The translations under genes and the position numbers were made by a program. From Anaerolinea sp. (lineage in GTDB: Bacteria > Chloroflexota > Anaerolineae > Aggregatilineales > UBA2796): a DNA stretch of 46,932 nt. Below are positions 19,605-26,216 of the stretch, one piece after another. The notes beneath the pieces were generated by a model, which saw only the letters and a list, made by a program, of their open reading frames with translations, did not search any database and had not been told where the DNA came from. Each line of letters begins with the position of its first letter. The first letter of the stretch is position 1. The stretch covers positions 1 through 46,932 of the forward strand of contig JACSRJ010000204.1 in the NCBI GenBank assembly GCA_014879835.1, written 5' to 3'.

Positions 19605-20972
19605 TTAACGCACCAGCACAGGTACACGATAGAAAACACGCACAGCCATGACCTCCTCCGCAAAGGCGGGGTCAGTCCGAATCATCTCTGCTGCACGGTT
19701 GCACCCATGAATGATGGTGCTGTGATCCCGTCCGCCCAAGGCATCCCCGATCTGGGGCAGCGATGCGCCTCCATCCTCGCGGGCCAAATACATGGCCACC
19801 TGACGGGCCAGCGCGATATGTTTGGTGCGTTTCCGGCTGGAGAGATCAGCCGCCGATACCCCAAAGTGATCAGATACTGCCTTCCAGATTGCTTCTAGCC
19901 CGATCCCGCCGGCCGCCGCGTTTTGGGAGACTGCGCCTGACCCTGCCCCAAGGGTGCGCAAGACACGTTCGAGCGCTGCAGGGTTGATCGTTTCTCGGGT
20001 TAGTTTGCTGTAGGCGTCAAGCTGATCAACGGCCGCTTCCAGATCGCGCACACTGCCGGAAATGCGCGTGGTAAGGGTATCAAGGACACTGGCGGGCAGA
20101 TTCAGGTTGCGGCGCAAACACAATGCTTCCAAAATATCACGACGCAAACGATCATCAGGCGGCTCAATGGTCGCAATGGGACCAGCCTGAAAACGACTGC
20201 GGGCGTCCTTGCTGAGACGGCTCATCTCGTGCGGCAGGCAGTTGGAAGCGAAGATCATTGTCCGACGGCGATTGCGAAGCGCATCCCAGATAGCGACCAG
20301 TTCGGCTTGGGTGCTGTCTTTGCCCTCCACAAACTGAAGATCGTCGATCAGGACAGCATCAGACTCGCGGTATTTCTCACGCAGTTCGTGCCCGCGCCCA
20401 CCTTTGATGGCACCTACCAGCTCTGTGGTGAAACCCTCGGCAGTGATATAGACCACCCGCAACCCTCGGGCAACGAGCGCTCCGGTGATCGCCTGAAGCA
20501 GGTGGGTTTTGCCTACGCCCATTGTGCCTTGAAACAGAACTGGACTGTAACGTCCCATCTCACTCTGGGTGATCGCCTCTGCCAGCAGCAGGGGATAACG
20601 GTTGGCGTCACCCACCACAAAGTTCTCGAAGGTATAGTCGGGGTTGATTGGCTCCCCTTGGTTGATCCCGGTTTCAGGTTCAGTGCTGAAGTTCCAAAGC
20701 GGGGCATTGGGGGCGGTTTCTGAGGCTGGATCATACACGATCAACTGAAGTTCAACTTCACGTCCGAACATCTTGCTTAGGGTTTGGATGATGGCGGGCT
20801 GCAAATGTCGCTCAATCCAATCCTGTGCGTAAGCGTTGGGCAAGCTAACCACAAAACGCCCGTCTTCATAAGCGAAAAACTCCGCACGACGCAGCCAAGT
20901 ATCGTATGTAGCACGGTTCAACTGGACTTGAAGTTGACCGAGCGTTGCTAACCAAGCGTCTTTGGCGTTCAT
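19605..20972 (-). CDS. dnaA: chromosomal replication initiator DnaA
   Basis: AAA+ initiator that melts oriC. The 455-residue product has domain I (WLATLGQLQVQLNRATYDTWL at the start), a linker, the AAA+ domain with Walker A GTMGVGKTH near 150-158, Walker B VLIDDLQFVEG near 212, sensor FASNCLPHE and, at the C-terminus, the domain IV signature GGRDHSTIIHGC. It stands alone, with neither dnaN nor recF adjacent and no recognisable DnaA-box cluster, so this need not be the origin. The gene has a roughly 200-base leader from the promoter at 21182-21210. It could also be a second DnaA paralogue, which cannot be judged here. Confidence 0.93.
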   Translation of the reverse strand: MNAKDAWLATLGQLQVQLNRATYDTWLRRAEFFAYEDGRFVVSLPNAYAQDWIERHLQPAIIQTLSKMFGREVELQLIVYDPASETAPNAPLWNFSTEPETGINQGEPINPDYTFENFVVGDANRYPLLLAEAITQSEMGRYSPVLFQGTMGVGKTHLLQAITGALVARGLRVVYITAEGFTTELVGAIKGGRGHELREKYRESDAVLIDDLQFVEGKDSTQAELVAIWDALRNRRRTMIFASNCLPHEMSRLSKDARSRFQAGPIATIEPPDDRLRRDILEALCLRRNLNLPASVLDTLTTRISGSVRDLEAAVDQLDAYSKLTRETINPAALERVLRTLGAGSGAVSQNAAAGGIGLEAIWKAVSDHFGVSAADLSSRKRTKHIALARQVAMYLAREDGGASLPQIGDALGGRDHSTIIHGCNRAAEMIRTDPAFAEEVMAVRVFYRVPVLVR

Positions 20973-21102
20973 CGTAAGCCTTTTTTGCGCCCGGAACCGA
21001 GGAATGCAAAGACAATCCCCACCGGGCTAAGCTGCACAGGTAACCGTGATGATCTCGTTGACTCTGAAGCGAACGCTGTTCTAGGAAAGTGGAACCACGA
21101 CA

Positions 21103-21125
21103 TTAACGGTTTTAAAGCCCGTTAA
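21103..21125. repeat. inverted repeat in the dnaA leader
   Basis: TTAACGG, 9 bases, CCGTTAA: a perfect 7 bp dyad. It lies in the predicted 5' leader of dnaA, about 50-75 bases after the start. It could be an operator for a dimeric regulator or a leader hairpin. Apart from this, the two promoters and the palindrome at 21303, I see nothing in 20973-21527, and no TTATCCACA-type DnaA box. Confidence 0.5.
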
Positions 21126-21181
21126 GACAAGGGCATCGATGAGCATGACGCGCCTTTGGGTGAGCGAACAGCTTAGATCAA

Positions 21182-21210
21182 ATTCTACCCCCATCGGTGG
21201 AGATGGTCAA
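21182..21210 (-). promoter_or_regulatory. sigma-A promoter of dnaA
   Basis: On the minus strand TTGACC (21210-21205), 17 bp, TAGAAT (21187-21182), each 5 of 6 to consensus. The start would be near 21175, leaving about 200 untranslated bases before dnaA. Confidence 0.65.
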
Positions 21211-21302
21211 CTAAAAAAGAAGCCATTTTTTAAACCTCGATAGAACCTCAATGAATCAGGTTAAAAAGGTGTGAATTTTCAGACTTTACAAATCCCTATA
21301 CT

Positions 21303-21314
21303 CCCATATATGGG
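21303..21314. repeat. 12 bp palindrome CCCATATATGGG
   Basis: A perfect even palindrome in the divergent region between dnaA and the aldehyde dehydrogenase, upstream of both predicted promoters. It has the form of a small operator; no regulator can be named. Confidence 0.35.
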
Positions 21315-21459
21315 GGCATTGGGATCAAGACTCCTACAGATAGGCCTTAAGAACGCCTGTTCATTAAGTAGAGATTAAGACAAAGCGTCTTTTTGCAGGA
21401 GCAGCGGGGTGGAGTGATGGTTTGAATGCATAAAATCCCCTGTGGGTGCGCCCTGTCTC

Positions 21460-21489
21460 TTGTAGCTCAGATTTTTCTGGGGCTATACT
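21460..21489 (+). promoter_or_regulatory. promoter of the aldehyde dehydrogenase gene
   Basis: TTGTAG (21460-21465), 18 bp, TATACT (21484-21489). Start near 21496, about 30 bases before the ATG. The hexamers are identical to the candidate promoter before glgB. Confidence 0.45.
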
Positions 21490-21527
21490 TATGATTAAGA
21501 TTAATTGAATAGGGGTTTTATTTCTCA

Positions 21528-23105
21528 ATGACGACCCTTACCGCTCCAACTCAGGCAAAATCGACTGAATCTGCCAATGGGCAGAAGCCCTCGGTGATCG
21601 TCTCCACCAGCCCTGCCACTGGGCGTTATTTGGGGGAGGTACCGATAACTCCCCTCGAAAGTGTACCGACCGTCATGGCCAAAGCCCGCGCCGCGCAATC
21701 GGGCTGGTTTCGGGCGGGGCTGCGTCATCGGATTGATGTACTGCGGCGCATCAAAAACGCCCTGCACCTGAACATGGACTTGATCATCAGCACCCAGATC
21801 GCAGAACAGGGTAAACCCCCGATGGATGCTCTTCAGGAGTTCTGGGCCGCAATTGAGACCTTCGCTTTTTATATCCGCCGCTCGCAAGAAACGCTCGCCC
21901 CTCGGCGGGTGATGGCTACCCTGCTGCCACATCGAATCTATTGGATCGAGCGGCGGCCATATGGTGTGGTCCTGACCATTACCCCATGGAACTACCCTCT
22001 TTTGCTCTCCACCGCTCCCATTGCAGCAGCCCTTGCAGCGGGCAATACTGTGATCTGGAAACCGTCTGAATATGCAACCCAGATCGCGGCTCTGTTCACC
22101 AAGATCATGCGTGATGCAGGCGTGCCTGAAGATGTCTTTCAGACGGTTTATGGGGCTGGCGATCTGGGTGCGGCCCTGATCAAAGCCAAACCAAACAAGA
22201 TCAGTTTTACGGGCAGTGTACCCACCGGACGGAAGATCGCCGCAGCGGCGGGAGAGCTGCTTATCCCCTGTCAGTTAGAGTTGGGGGCAAAAGATGCAGC
22301 GATTGTCCTTGATGATGCCGATCTAGATCGCTCTGCACGGGGGATTGTGTGGGGAGGGCTTCAAAACGCAGGGCAGGCCTGTTTATCAATTGAGCAGGTA
22401 TATGTTGCCCGTTCCGTGATGGAGCCATTCATCAAGATCATGACTGAGGTGATCGAGCGCGAGATCAAGGTTGGCCCGGGAGAAGCCCCCGGTGTGACCA
22501 TGGGCGCGATCTCCACCCAGTTGCAGATGGACGTCATTGAGGGTCAGCTTGCGGATGCGGTTGCAAAGGGCGCACAGGTTATCGCAGGAGGAAAGCGCCT
22601 TGAAGGGGGCAACGGACGTTTGTTCCCGCCTACCCTGTTGACCAAGGTCAACCCCGACATGAAGATTATGCGTGATGAGACCTTTGGCCCGATCCTTGTG
22701 ATCATCCCCTTTGATCGGGATGATGAAGCAGTATCCATGAGCAACGCCAGCCCTTACGGATTAACCGCTTCGGTCTGGACTCGCAACCGGGCACGGGGAT
22801 TGGCCATGATCGATCAGCTTGAGGTGGGTCACGCAGCGGTCAATGATCACATCATGTCGGCTTCGATCCCCTATTTGCCGTGGGGCGGTACCAAAGATTC
22901 CGGCTATGGTGCATCGCGGGGCAAAGAAGGACTGATCGAGATGACCCGCGCTCAGAGCTTCAGCATTGAACGGTTCGCCCCGCTGCACACAGAGGTGCTG
23001 TGGTATCCCTATACCCCCCAGAAATACAACCTCCTGCGGCGGGCGCTGAGAGCCTTATATGCCCCGACGATTGCGGAGAAGATCAGGCTCCTTATTGGAC
23101 GTTAG
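21528..23105 (+). CDS. NAD(P)-dependent aldehyde dehydrogenase
   Basis: Oxidises an aldehyde to the acid via a thiohemiacetal. In this 525-residue protein the general base is Glu251 (LELGAKDA) and the nucleophile Cys285 (AGQACLSIEQ), 34 residues apart as in the superfamily. The cofactor blocks TITPWNYPLLL, GNTVIWKPSEYA and SFTGSVPTGR are intact, and RDETFGPIL lies further on. About 25 residues precede the core and about 45 basic, Leu/Tyr-rich residues follow the last core block (LLRRALRALYAPTIAEKIRLLIGR). That amphipathic tail resembles the membrane-associated extension of fatty-aldehyde-type enzymes, so a long-chain or membrane-derived substrate is possible (inference). Confidence 0.92.
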   Translation: MTTLTAPTQAKSTESANGQKPSVIVSTSPATGRYLGEVPITPLESVPTVMAKARAAQSGWFRAGLRHRIDVLRRIKNALHLNMDLIISTQIAEQGKPPMDALQEFWAAIETFAFYIRRSQETLAPRRVMATLLPHRIYWIERRPYGVVLTITPWNYPLLLSTAPIAAALAAGNTVIWKPSEYATQIAALFTKIMRDAGVPEDVFQTVYGAGDLGAALIKAKPNKISFTGSVPTGRKIAAAAGELLIPCQLELGAKDAAIVLDDADLDRSARGIVWGGLQNAGQACLSIEQVYVARSVMEPFIKIMTEVIEREIKVGPGEAPGVTMGAISTQLQMDVIEGQLADAVAKGAQVIAGGKRLEGGNGRLFPPTLLTKVNPDMKIMRDETFGPILVIIPFDRDDEAVSMSNASPYGLTASVWTRNRARGLAMIDQLEVGHAAVNDHIMSASIPYLPWGGTKDSGYGASRGKEGLIEMTRAQSFSIERFAPLHTEVLWYPYTPQKYNLLRRALRALYAPTIAEKIRLLIGR

Positions 23106-23112
23106 AGCAAGG

Positions 23113-23156
23113 ACATCCCCTTCAGACTTGTCACTGTAAGCCTCTGAAGGGGATGT
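23113..23156 (+). terminator. long hairpin after the aldehyde dehydrogenase
   Basis: ACATCCCCTTCAGA and TCTGAAGGGGATGT form a perfect 14 bp stem with a 16-base loop, 8 bases after the stop. There is no T tract, so it may act as a transcript-stabilising or factor-assisted stop. Confidence 0.55.
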
Positions 23157-23264
23157 GCGGTTCAATAGCCCCAAGGGGCAGGATGAACCACGCCATTGTC
23201 TCAACCAGTTTCCAAAGTGCTGTACAATACTGCCATTCCAATTCATCAATCAGAGTGAGGACAT

Positions 23265-24317
23265 ATGGCGAGACGAGTGGTAGCGAGCGCGGTTCGCAGC
23301 AGCGCCTTGACCCACCTTGTGGTGGGGATATTGTTGATTGCGATAGTGGTTGGGGGTATCGCCTTAGGGGCGCAGTATCTTACAGGGTTCTTTAGTGGCC
23401 CTCAGGACATCTCCAATGCGGAACTTGGGGGTATTCGTGATCTCTCCAAGATGAAACATACATGGATCAATATCAAGGGCACAGAGGCTTTTGATACTGG
23501 CTGGGAAGAAACCTCCCGCAATTATGGCATCGTGACCAACCGTAACCATTATCTGATACTGGCCCTTCAAGGGGATCTGCTGCTGGTGGAAGTCCATCAC
23601 ACCCCAGATGAAAACGAGACTTTGCCCACTGCTTACACCGGATCGCTCTCCACCATCCCGGCTAAAGTTCAAGACAAGGTCATTGGGGATATTCGCAGTC
23701 AGTCGGCGATGGCTGCGGATGCGCTTTTGCCCTTCATGCTCAATACCGGGGATTATCGCACCGGGGGGTATATCGGACTTGGGGCGGCTCTGTTGGGTTT
23801 CGTGATCGGCGGTTTCTTGGTGATGCGCGGGGTGATCTACCTGCTCCAACCGCATGGTCACCCCATCCGGCAGGCCCTCGCCCGTTATGGAGAGCCACGT
23901 CAGATCGAAGCCCAAATTGATCAGGAGATGAGCCAGAAGCCTACTCAGATCGGTAGAGTGACGATCACCCCACACTGGGCGATCACCCGGTCGATGGGCA
24001 ATTTGAAGGCGCTCCGTCTTGAAGATGTGGCATGGTTATACCTCAAAGTGACCCGTCATCGAACCAACGGGATCCCCACAGGCAAAACCTTTGAAGCCCA
24101 GATCTATGATCGTCATGGCAGCCTGTTGGCTTTTCAGGGCAGGCAAAAAAAGGTCGAAGAAGCCCTCAACGCAGTTCAAAAAGCGGCTCCATGGGCGGTG
24201 GGTGGCTACGATGATCGGATTGCGGCGCTGTGGAAGACCCAACGCAAAGACTTCTTGAACATCGTCGAAGCCCGTAAACAGCAGGCGAATCAGGGACAGA
24301 CTCCTACCGCTGAATAG
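23265..24317 (+). CDS. uncharacterised membrane protein with two transmembrane helices
   Basis: Not assigned to a family. The 350-residue protein has one helix near 16-42 (VVGILLIAIVVGGIALGA) and a second near 165-190 (YIGLGAALLGFVIGGFLVMRGVIYLL). The segment between them (about 45-160) would lie outside and the last 160 residues inside, or the reverse. The C-terminal part contains YGEPRQIEAQIDQEM and a beta-rich module with WLYLKVTRHRTNGIPTGKTFEAQIYDRHG that looks like a PH-type fold. Such proteins occur in Firmicutes and Chloroflexota without known function. GTGAGGAC lies just before the ATG. It stands alone; the 227 bases downstream hold a weak hairpin and the leader of the next gene. Confidence 0.7.
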   Translation: MARRVVASAVRSSALTHLVVGILLIAIVVGGIALGAQYLTGFFSGPQDISNAELGGIRDLSKMKHTWINIKGTEAFDTGWEETSRNYGIVTNRNHYLILALQGDLLLVEVHHTPDENETLPTAYTGSLSTIPAKVQDKVIGDIRSQSAMAADALLPFMLNTGDYRTGGYIGLGAALLGFVIGGFLVMRGVIYLLQPHGHPIRQALARYGEPRQIEAQIDQEMSQKPTQIGRVTITPHWAITRSMGNLKALRLEDVAWLYLKVTRHRTNGIPTGKTFEAQIYDRHGSLLAFQGRQKKVEEALNAVQKAAPWAVGGYDDRIAALWKTQRKDFLNIVEARKQQANQGQTPTAE

Positions 24318-24544
24318 ACACGATGTTCCCCTCTTACCCTCATTCCCAGAGCCTTGATCAGGATCCGGTGATAGCACACCGGGAGGTCTGGTGGATGAGG
24401 GTAACGGCCGGGTCCCTCATTAGAAGGTGATCCCTGCAACTCCCCCAAGCATTTACACCGATGAACTTCTCAAGGGATTATAATCACCCTTGGTTATGTC
24501 TTTCTCTAGCCAAGATCAAGAATAAATAAATAGGACTTATCAAC

Positions 24545-25738
24545 ATGCTGGACTCCACCATTCAATCCGAAAAGATTCATCAGGCAATTGCCATCCTTCA
24601 AGAAAAGGAAATCGACTGCTGGATGACCTTTGTCCGTGAGACAGAACATAACGCCGATCCTGCACTGCCGCTGATCTCACCCGCTAATGTCACGTGGCAT
24701 ACGGCCTTTATCATCACCCAAAGCGGCAAAAAGATTGTGATCGCGGGGCGTTATGATGCCGAGAACTTTCGGCGGATGGGGGTTTGGGATGAGGTGATCA
24801 GCTACGATCAGAGCATCCAGCCGGATTTGGTGCGAGTGATGGATCAGATCAACCCCCGTCAGATCGCCATCAACTATTCAGAAAGTGATACGGCTGCTGA
24901 CGGGCTTTCGCATGGGATGTTCCTCAGCCTTAAACGCTACTTTGAGGGTAAACCGTGGCAGTTGGTCTCGGCCGAGGGCATCTTGAATGCACTGCGAGGG
25001 CGTAAAACCCCTGCTGAAGTGTCTCGACTGCGCGATGCGGTTAGCCTGACGGCCCAGATTATTGACAAAATCACGGCCATCCTTCGTCCGGGGCTAAGCG
25101 AGGAGGACATTTATCGTTTTGTTCATGCTGAATACAAAAAGGCGGGGGTGGTTCCTTCATGGGATAAAGCCTACTGCCCGACCGTTACGGTAGGCCCTGA
25201 CTCTCCAGTCGGGCATGTGTCCGCCTCCGCCCAGTATGTGACCAAACCCGGCGATCTGGTACGCATTGATCAGGGGGTGGTCTTAAACGACTACATCTCA
25301 GATATTCAGCGGGTATGGTATTTACAGCCGCAGGGCGAGAGCCTGATCCCCGATAAGGTTCAGCACGCTTTCGATTCGGTACGGGCTGCGATCTTAGCGG
25401 CTGAAAAAGCCCTTCGTCCGGGGGTGGAAGGCTGGACGGTGGATGAGGCCGCTCGTCGTACCATCACCGCAGCCGGTTACCCTGAGTATCAGCACGCGGT
25501 TGGGCACGGGATCGGGCGCACAGTACACGATGGTGCCACACTCTTAGGACCTCGCTGGGAACGTTACGGGCGTACTCCCTATGGTATTGTGGAAGTGGGC
25601 AACTGCTTCACTTTGGAATTAGGGGTACATGTGGCCGGTTACGGTTTGGTAAGCCTTGAGGAAGATGTACTGGTCACCGATCATGGGGTTGAGTATTTGG
25701 GCGCACCCCAGACCCATCTGATTGTGGTTAAGTGTTGA
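24545..25738 (+). CDS. M24 family metallopeptidase (Xaa-Pro aminopeptidase-like)
   Basis: Cytosolic two-metal peptidase of 397 residues with the pita-bread fold. An N-terminal creatinase-like domain (1-155) is followed by the catalytic domain. All five metal ligands are visible: Asp242 and Asp253 (VRIDQGV and ISDIQR, eleven apart), His321 (GHGIGRTVHDG), Glu358 (TLELG) and Glu372 (SLEEDVLVT). This pattern fits aminopeptidase P/prolidase-type enzymes that cut beside proline; some relatives cleave C-N bonds of small molecules. A TATAAT at 24479-24484 without a good -35 may drive it. A strong hairpin follows the stop. Confidence 0.88.
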   Translation: MLDSTIQSEKIHQAIAILQEKEIDCWMTFVRETEHNADPALPLISPANVTWHTAFIITQSGKKIVIAGRYDAENFRRMGVWDEVISYDQSIQPDLVRVMDQINPRQIAINYSESDTAADGLSHGMFLSLKRYFEGKPWQLVSAEGILNALRGRKTPAEVSRLRDAVSLTAQIIDKITAILRPGLSEEDIYRFVHAEYKKAGVVPSWDKAYCPTVTVGPDSPVGHVSASAQYVTKPGDLVRIDQGVVLNDYISDIQRVWYLQPQGESLIPDKVQHAFDSVRAAILAAEKALRPGVEGWTVDEAARRTITAAGYPEYQHAVGHGIGRTVHDGATLLGPRWERYGRTPYGIVEVGNCFTLELGVHVAGYGLVSLEEDVLVTDHGVEYLGAPQTHLIVVKC

Positions 25739-25766
25739 GCGCTTTTCACCTAGATTTTGCCCTTAT

Positions 25767-25805
25767 GCCTGTCAAGGCGCCTCGACTTGGAGCGCCTTGG
25801 CAGGC
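25767..25805 (+). terminator. hairpin after the M24 peptidase
   Basis: GCCTGTCAAGGCGC and GCGCCTTGGCAGGC pair over 14 positions (one G-U) around an 11-base loop, 29 bases past the stop. A weak CTTGTTTG follows. It separates the peptidase transcript from the Y RNA-Ro60 locus. Confidence 0.65.
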
Positions 25806-25842
25806 CTTGTTTGCCACCTCTAATCCTCAGCATACTCACGTT

Positions 25843-25869
25843 TGACCCCTACTGACCCATTGTTGACCC
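25843..25869 (+). repeat. three helically phased TGACCC repeats
   Basis: TGACCC occurs at 25843-25848, 25853-25858 and 25864-25869, that is 10 and 11 bp apart and directly against the -35 of the Y RNA promoter. Repeats on one face of the helix suggest an activator site. No regulator gene is adjacent. Confidence 0.5.
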
Positions 25870-25898
25870 TTGACGCCATTTTAAAATGCACCTAGAAT
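25870..25898 (+). promoter_or_regulatory. sigma-A promoter of the Y RNA array
   Basis: TTGACG (25870-25875), exactly 17 bp, TAGAAT (25893-25898). The predicted start is about 25905, the first base of the terminal helix of the first RNA. This agreement supports both the promoter and the RNA. Confidence 0.78.
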
Positions 25899-25905
25899 AT
25901 GAATC

Positions 25906-25973
25906 ACATTACGGGTCGGAGCAGTTGGGTTATCTGTCAAATGCCCCAGCCGCATCCCCTTTATCCGTAATGT
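25906..25973 (+). ncRNA. Y RNA 1 (Ro60-associated small RNA)
   Basis: The ends ACATTACGG (25906-25914) and CCGTAATGT (25965-25973) form a perfect 9 bp terminal helix. Inside, the 5' strand carries GTCGG and the 3' strand TTTAT, an internal loop also present in the two following RNAs. A second helix GTTGGG/CCCAGC (25924-25929 with 25945-25950) closes a loop of 15 bases. The architecture matches Y RNAs, which bind Ro60 through the helix formed by their ends. The block GGGTCG, 8 bases, GGGTTATCT is shared with units 2 and 3. Unlike them it has no T tract after the helix, so it may be cut from a longer transcript. It lies directly after a strong promoter. Confidence 0.66.
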
Positions 25974-25990
25974 ACTGACAATGGCACAAA

Positions 25991-26071
25991 AACGGTGCGG
26001 GTCGAGGTACATGGGTTATCTCTCTTAAAGATACGGCCCCATATACAAACATTTATCCGCACTGTTTTTTT
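25991..26071 (+). ncRNA. Y RNA 2 (Ro60-associated small RNA)
   Basis: AACGGTGCGG (25991-26000) pairs with CCGCACTGTT (26057-26066) over 10 positions with one G-U, and a seven-T run (26065-26071) ends the RNA. The 5' strand has GTCGAGG and the 3' strand TTTAT next to CC, as in units 1 and 3. A second helix joins GTACATGGG (26007-26015) with CCCATATAC (26038-26046), with one C-A mismatch. Above it TATCT/AGATA (26017-26021, 26029-26033) closes a seven-base loop. The 5' half reads much like vertebrate Y1 RNA as I remember it (GGUCCGAAGGUA, then GUUAUCUC). That resemblance is suggestive only and needs a proper covariance search. Confidence 0.74.
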
Positions 26072-26094
26072 CGCCGAATTTTCCTCTCTAAACT

Positions 26095-26182
26095 GCGAGA
26101 TGGGTCGATGTTGTGGGTTATCTGGTGTTTGCTAGTTCGATTCTAGCACCCCACGACGAACCTTATCCATCTCGCTTTTTTT
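26095..26182 (+). ncRNA. Y RNA 3 with tRNA-like module (YrlA-type)
   Basis: GCGAGATGG (26095-26103) and CCATCTCGC (26167-26175) form a perfect 9 bp terminal helix followed by seven T (26176-26182). The 5' strand GTCGATG and 3' CTTAT form the presumed Ro60-binding internal loop. Within it GTTGTGGG (26110-26117) pairs with CCCACGAC (26150-26157) like an acceptor stem. Stacked on this is a canonical T arm: GCTAG, loop TTCGATT (26136-26142), CTAGC. The 12 bases before the T arm contain a GG (26124-26125) that could pair with the T loop as G18G19 do in tRNA. There is no anticodon arm. Bacterial YrlA RNAs are known to carry tRNA-like modules of this sort. The Ro60 start codon lies 34 bases downstream. 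Confidence 0.8.
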
Positions 26183-26216
26183 AACTGTATTGGTAGGTTT
26201 GGGAAAGGTGCGAACG

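Noticed and set aside
20973-21527. Replication origin next to dnaA
   Set aside because: No cluster of DnaA boxes and no AT-rich 13-mer repeats; dnaN is not adjacent.
25913-26123. Three GGGTCG...GGGTTATCT repeats taken as a CRISPR-like or operator array
   Set aside because: Spacing is irregular (86 and 103 bases) and each copy lies in the 5' strand of its own closed hairpin, so RNA structure explains them better.
26110-26157. A tRNA gene, because of the perfect T arm
   Set aside because: There is no anticodon arm or D stem, and the acceptor-like helix is nested in a longer terminal helix; a tRNA-like module in a Y RNA fits better.
25960-26169. TTATCC repeats as DnaA boxes
   Set aside because: They read TTATCCGTA, TTATCCGCA and TTATCCATC, not TTATCCACA, and form the 3' strands of the Y RNA terminal helices.
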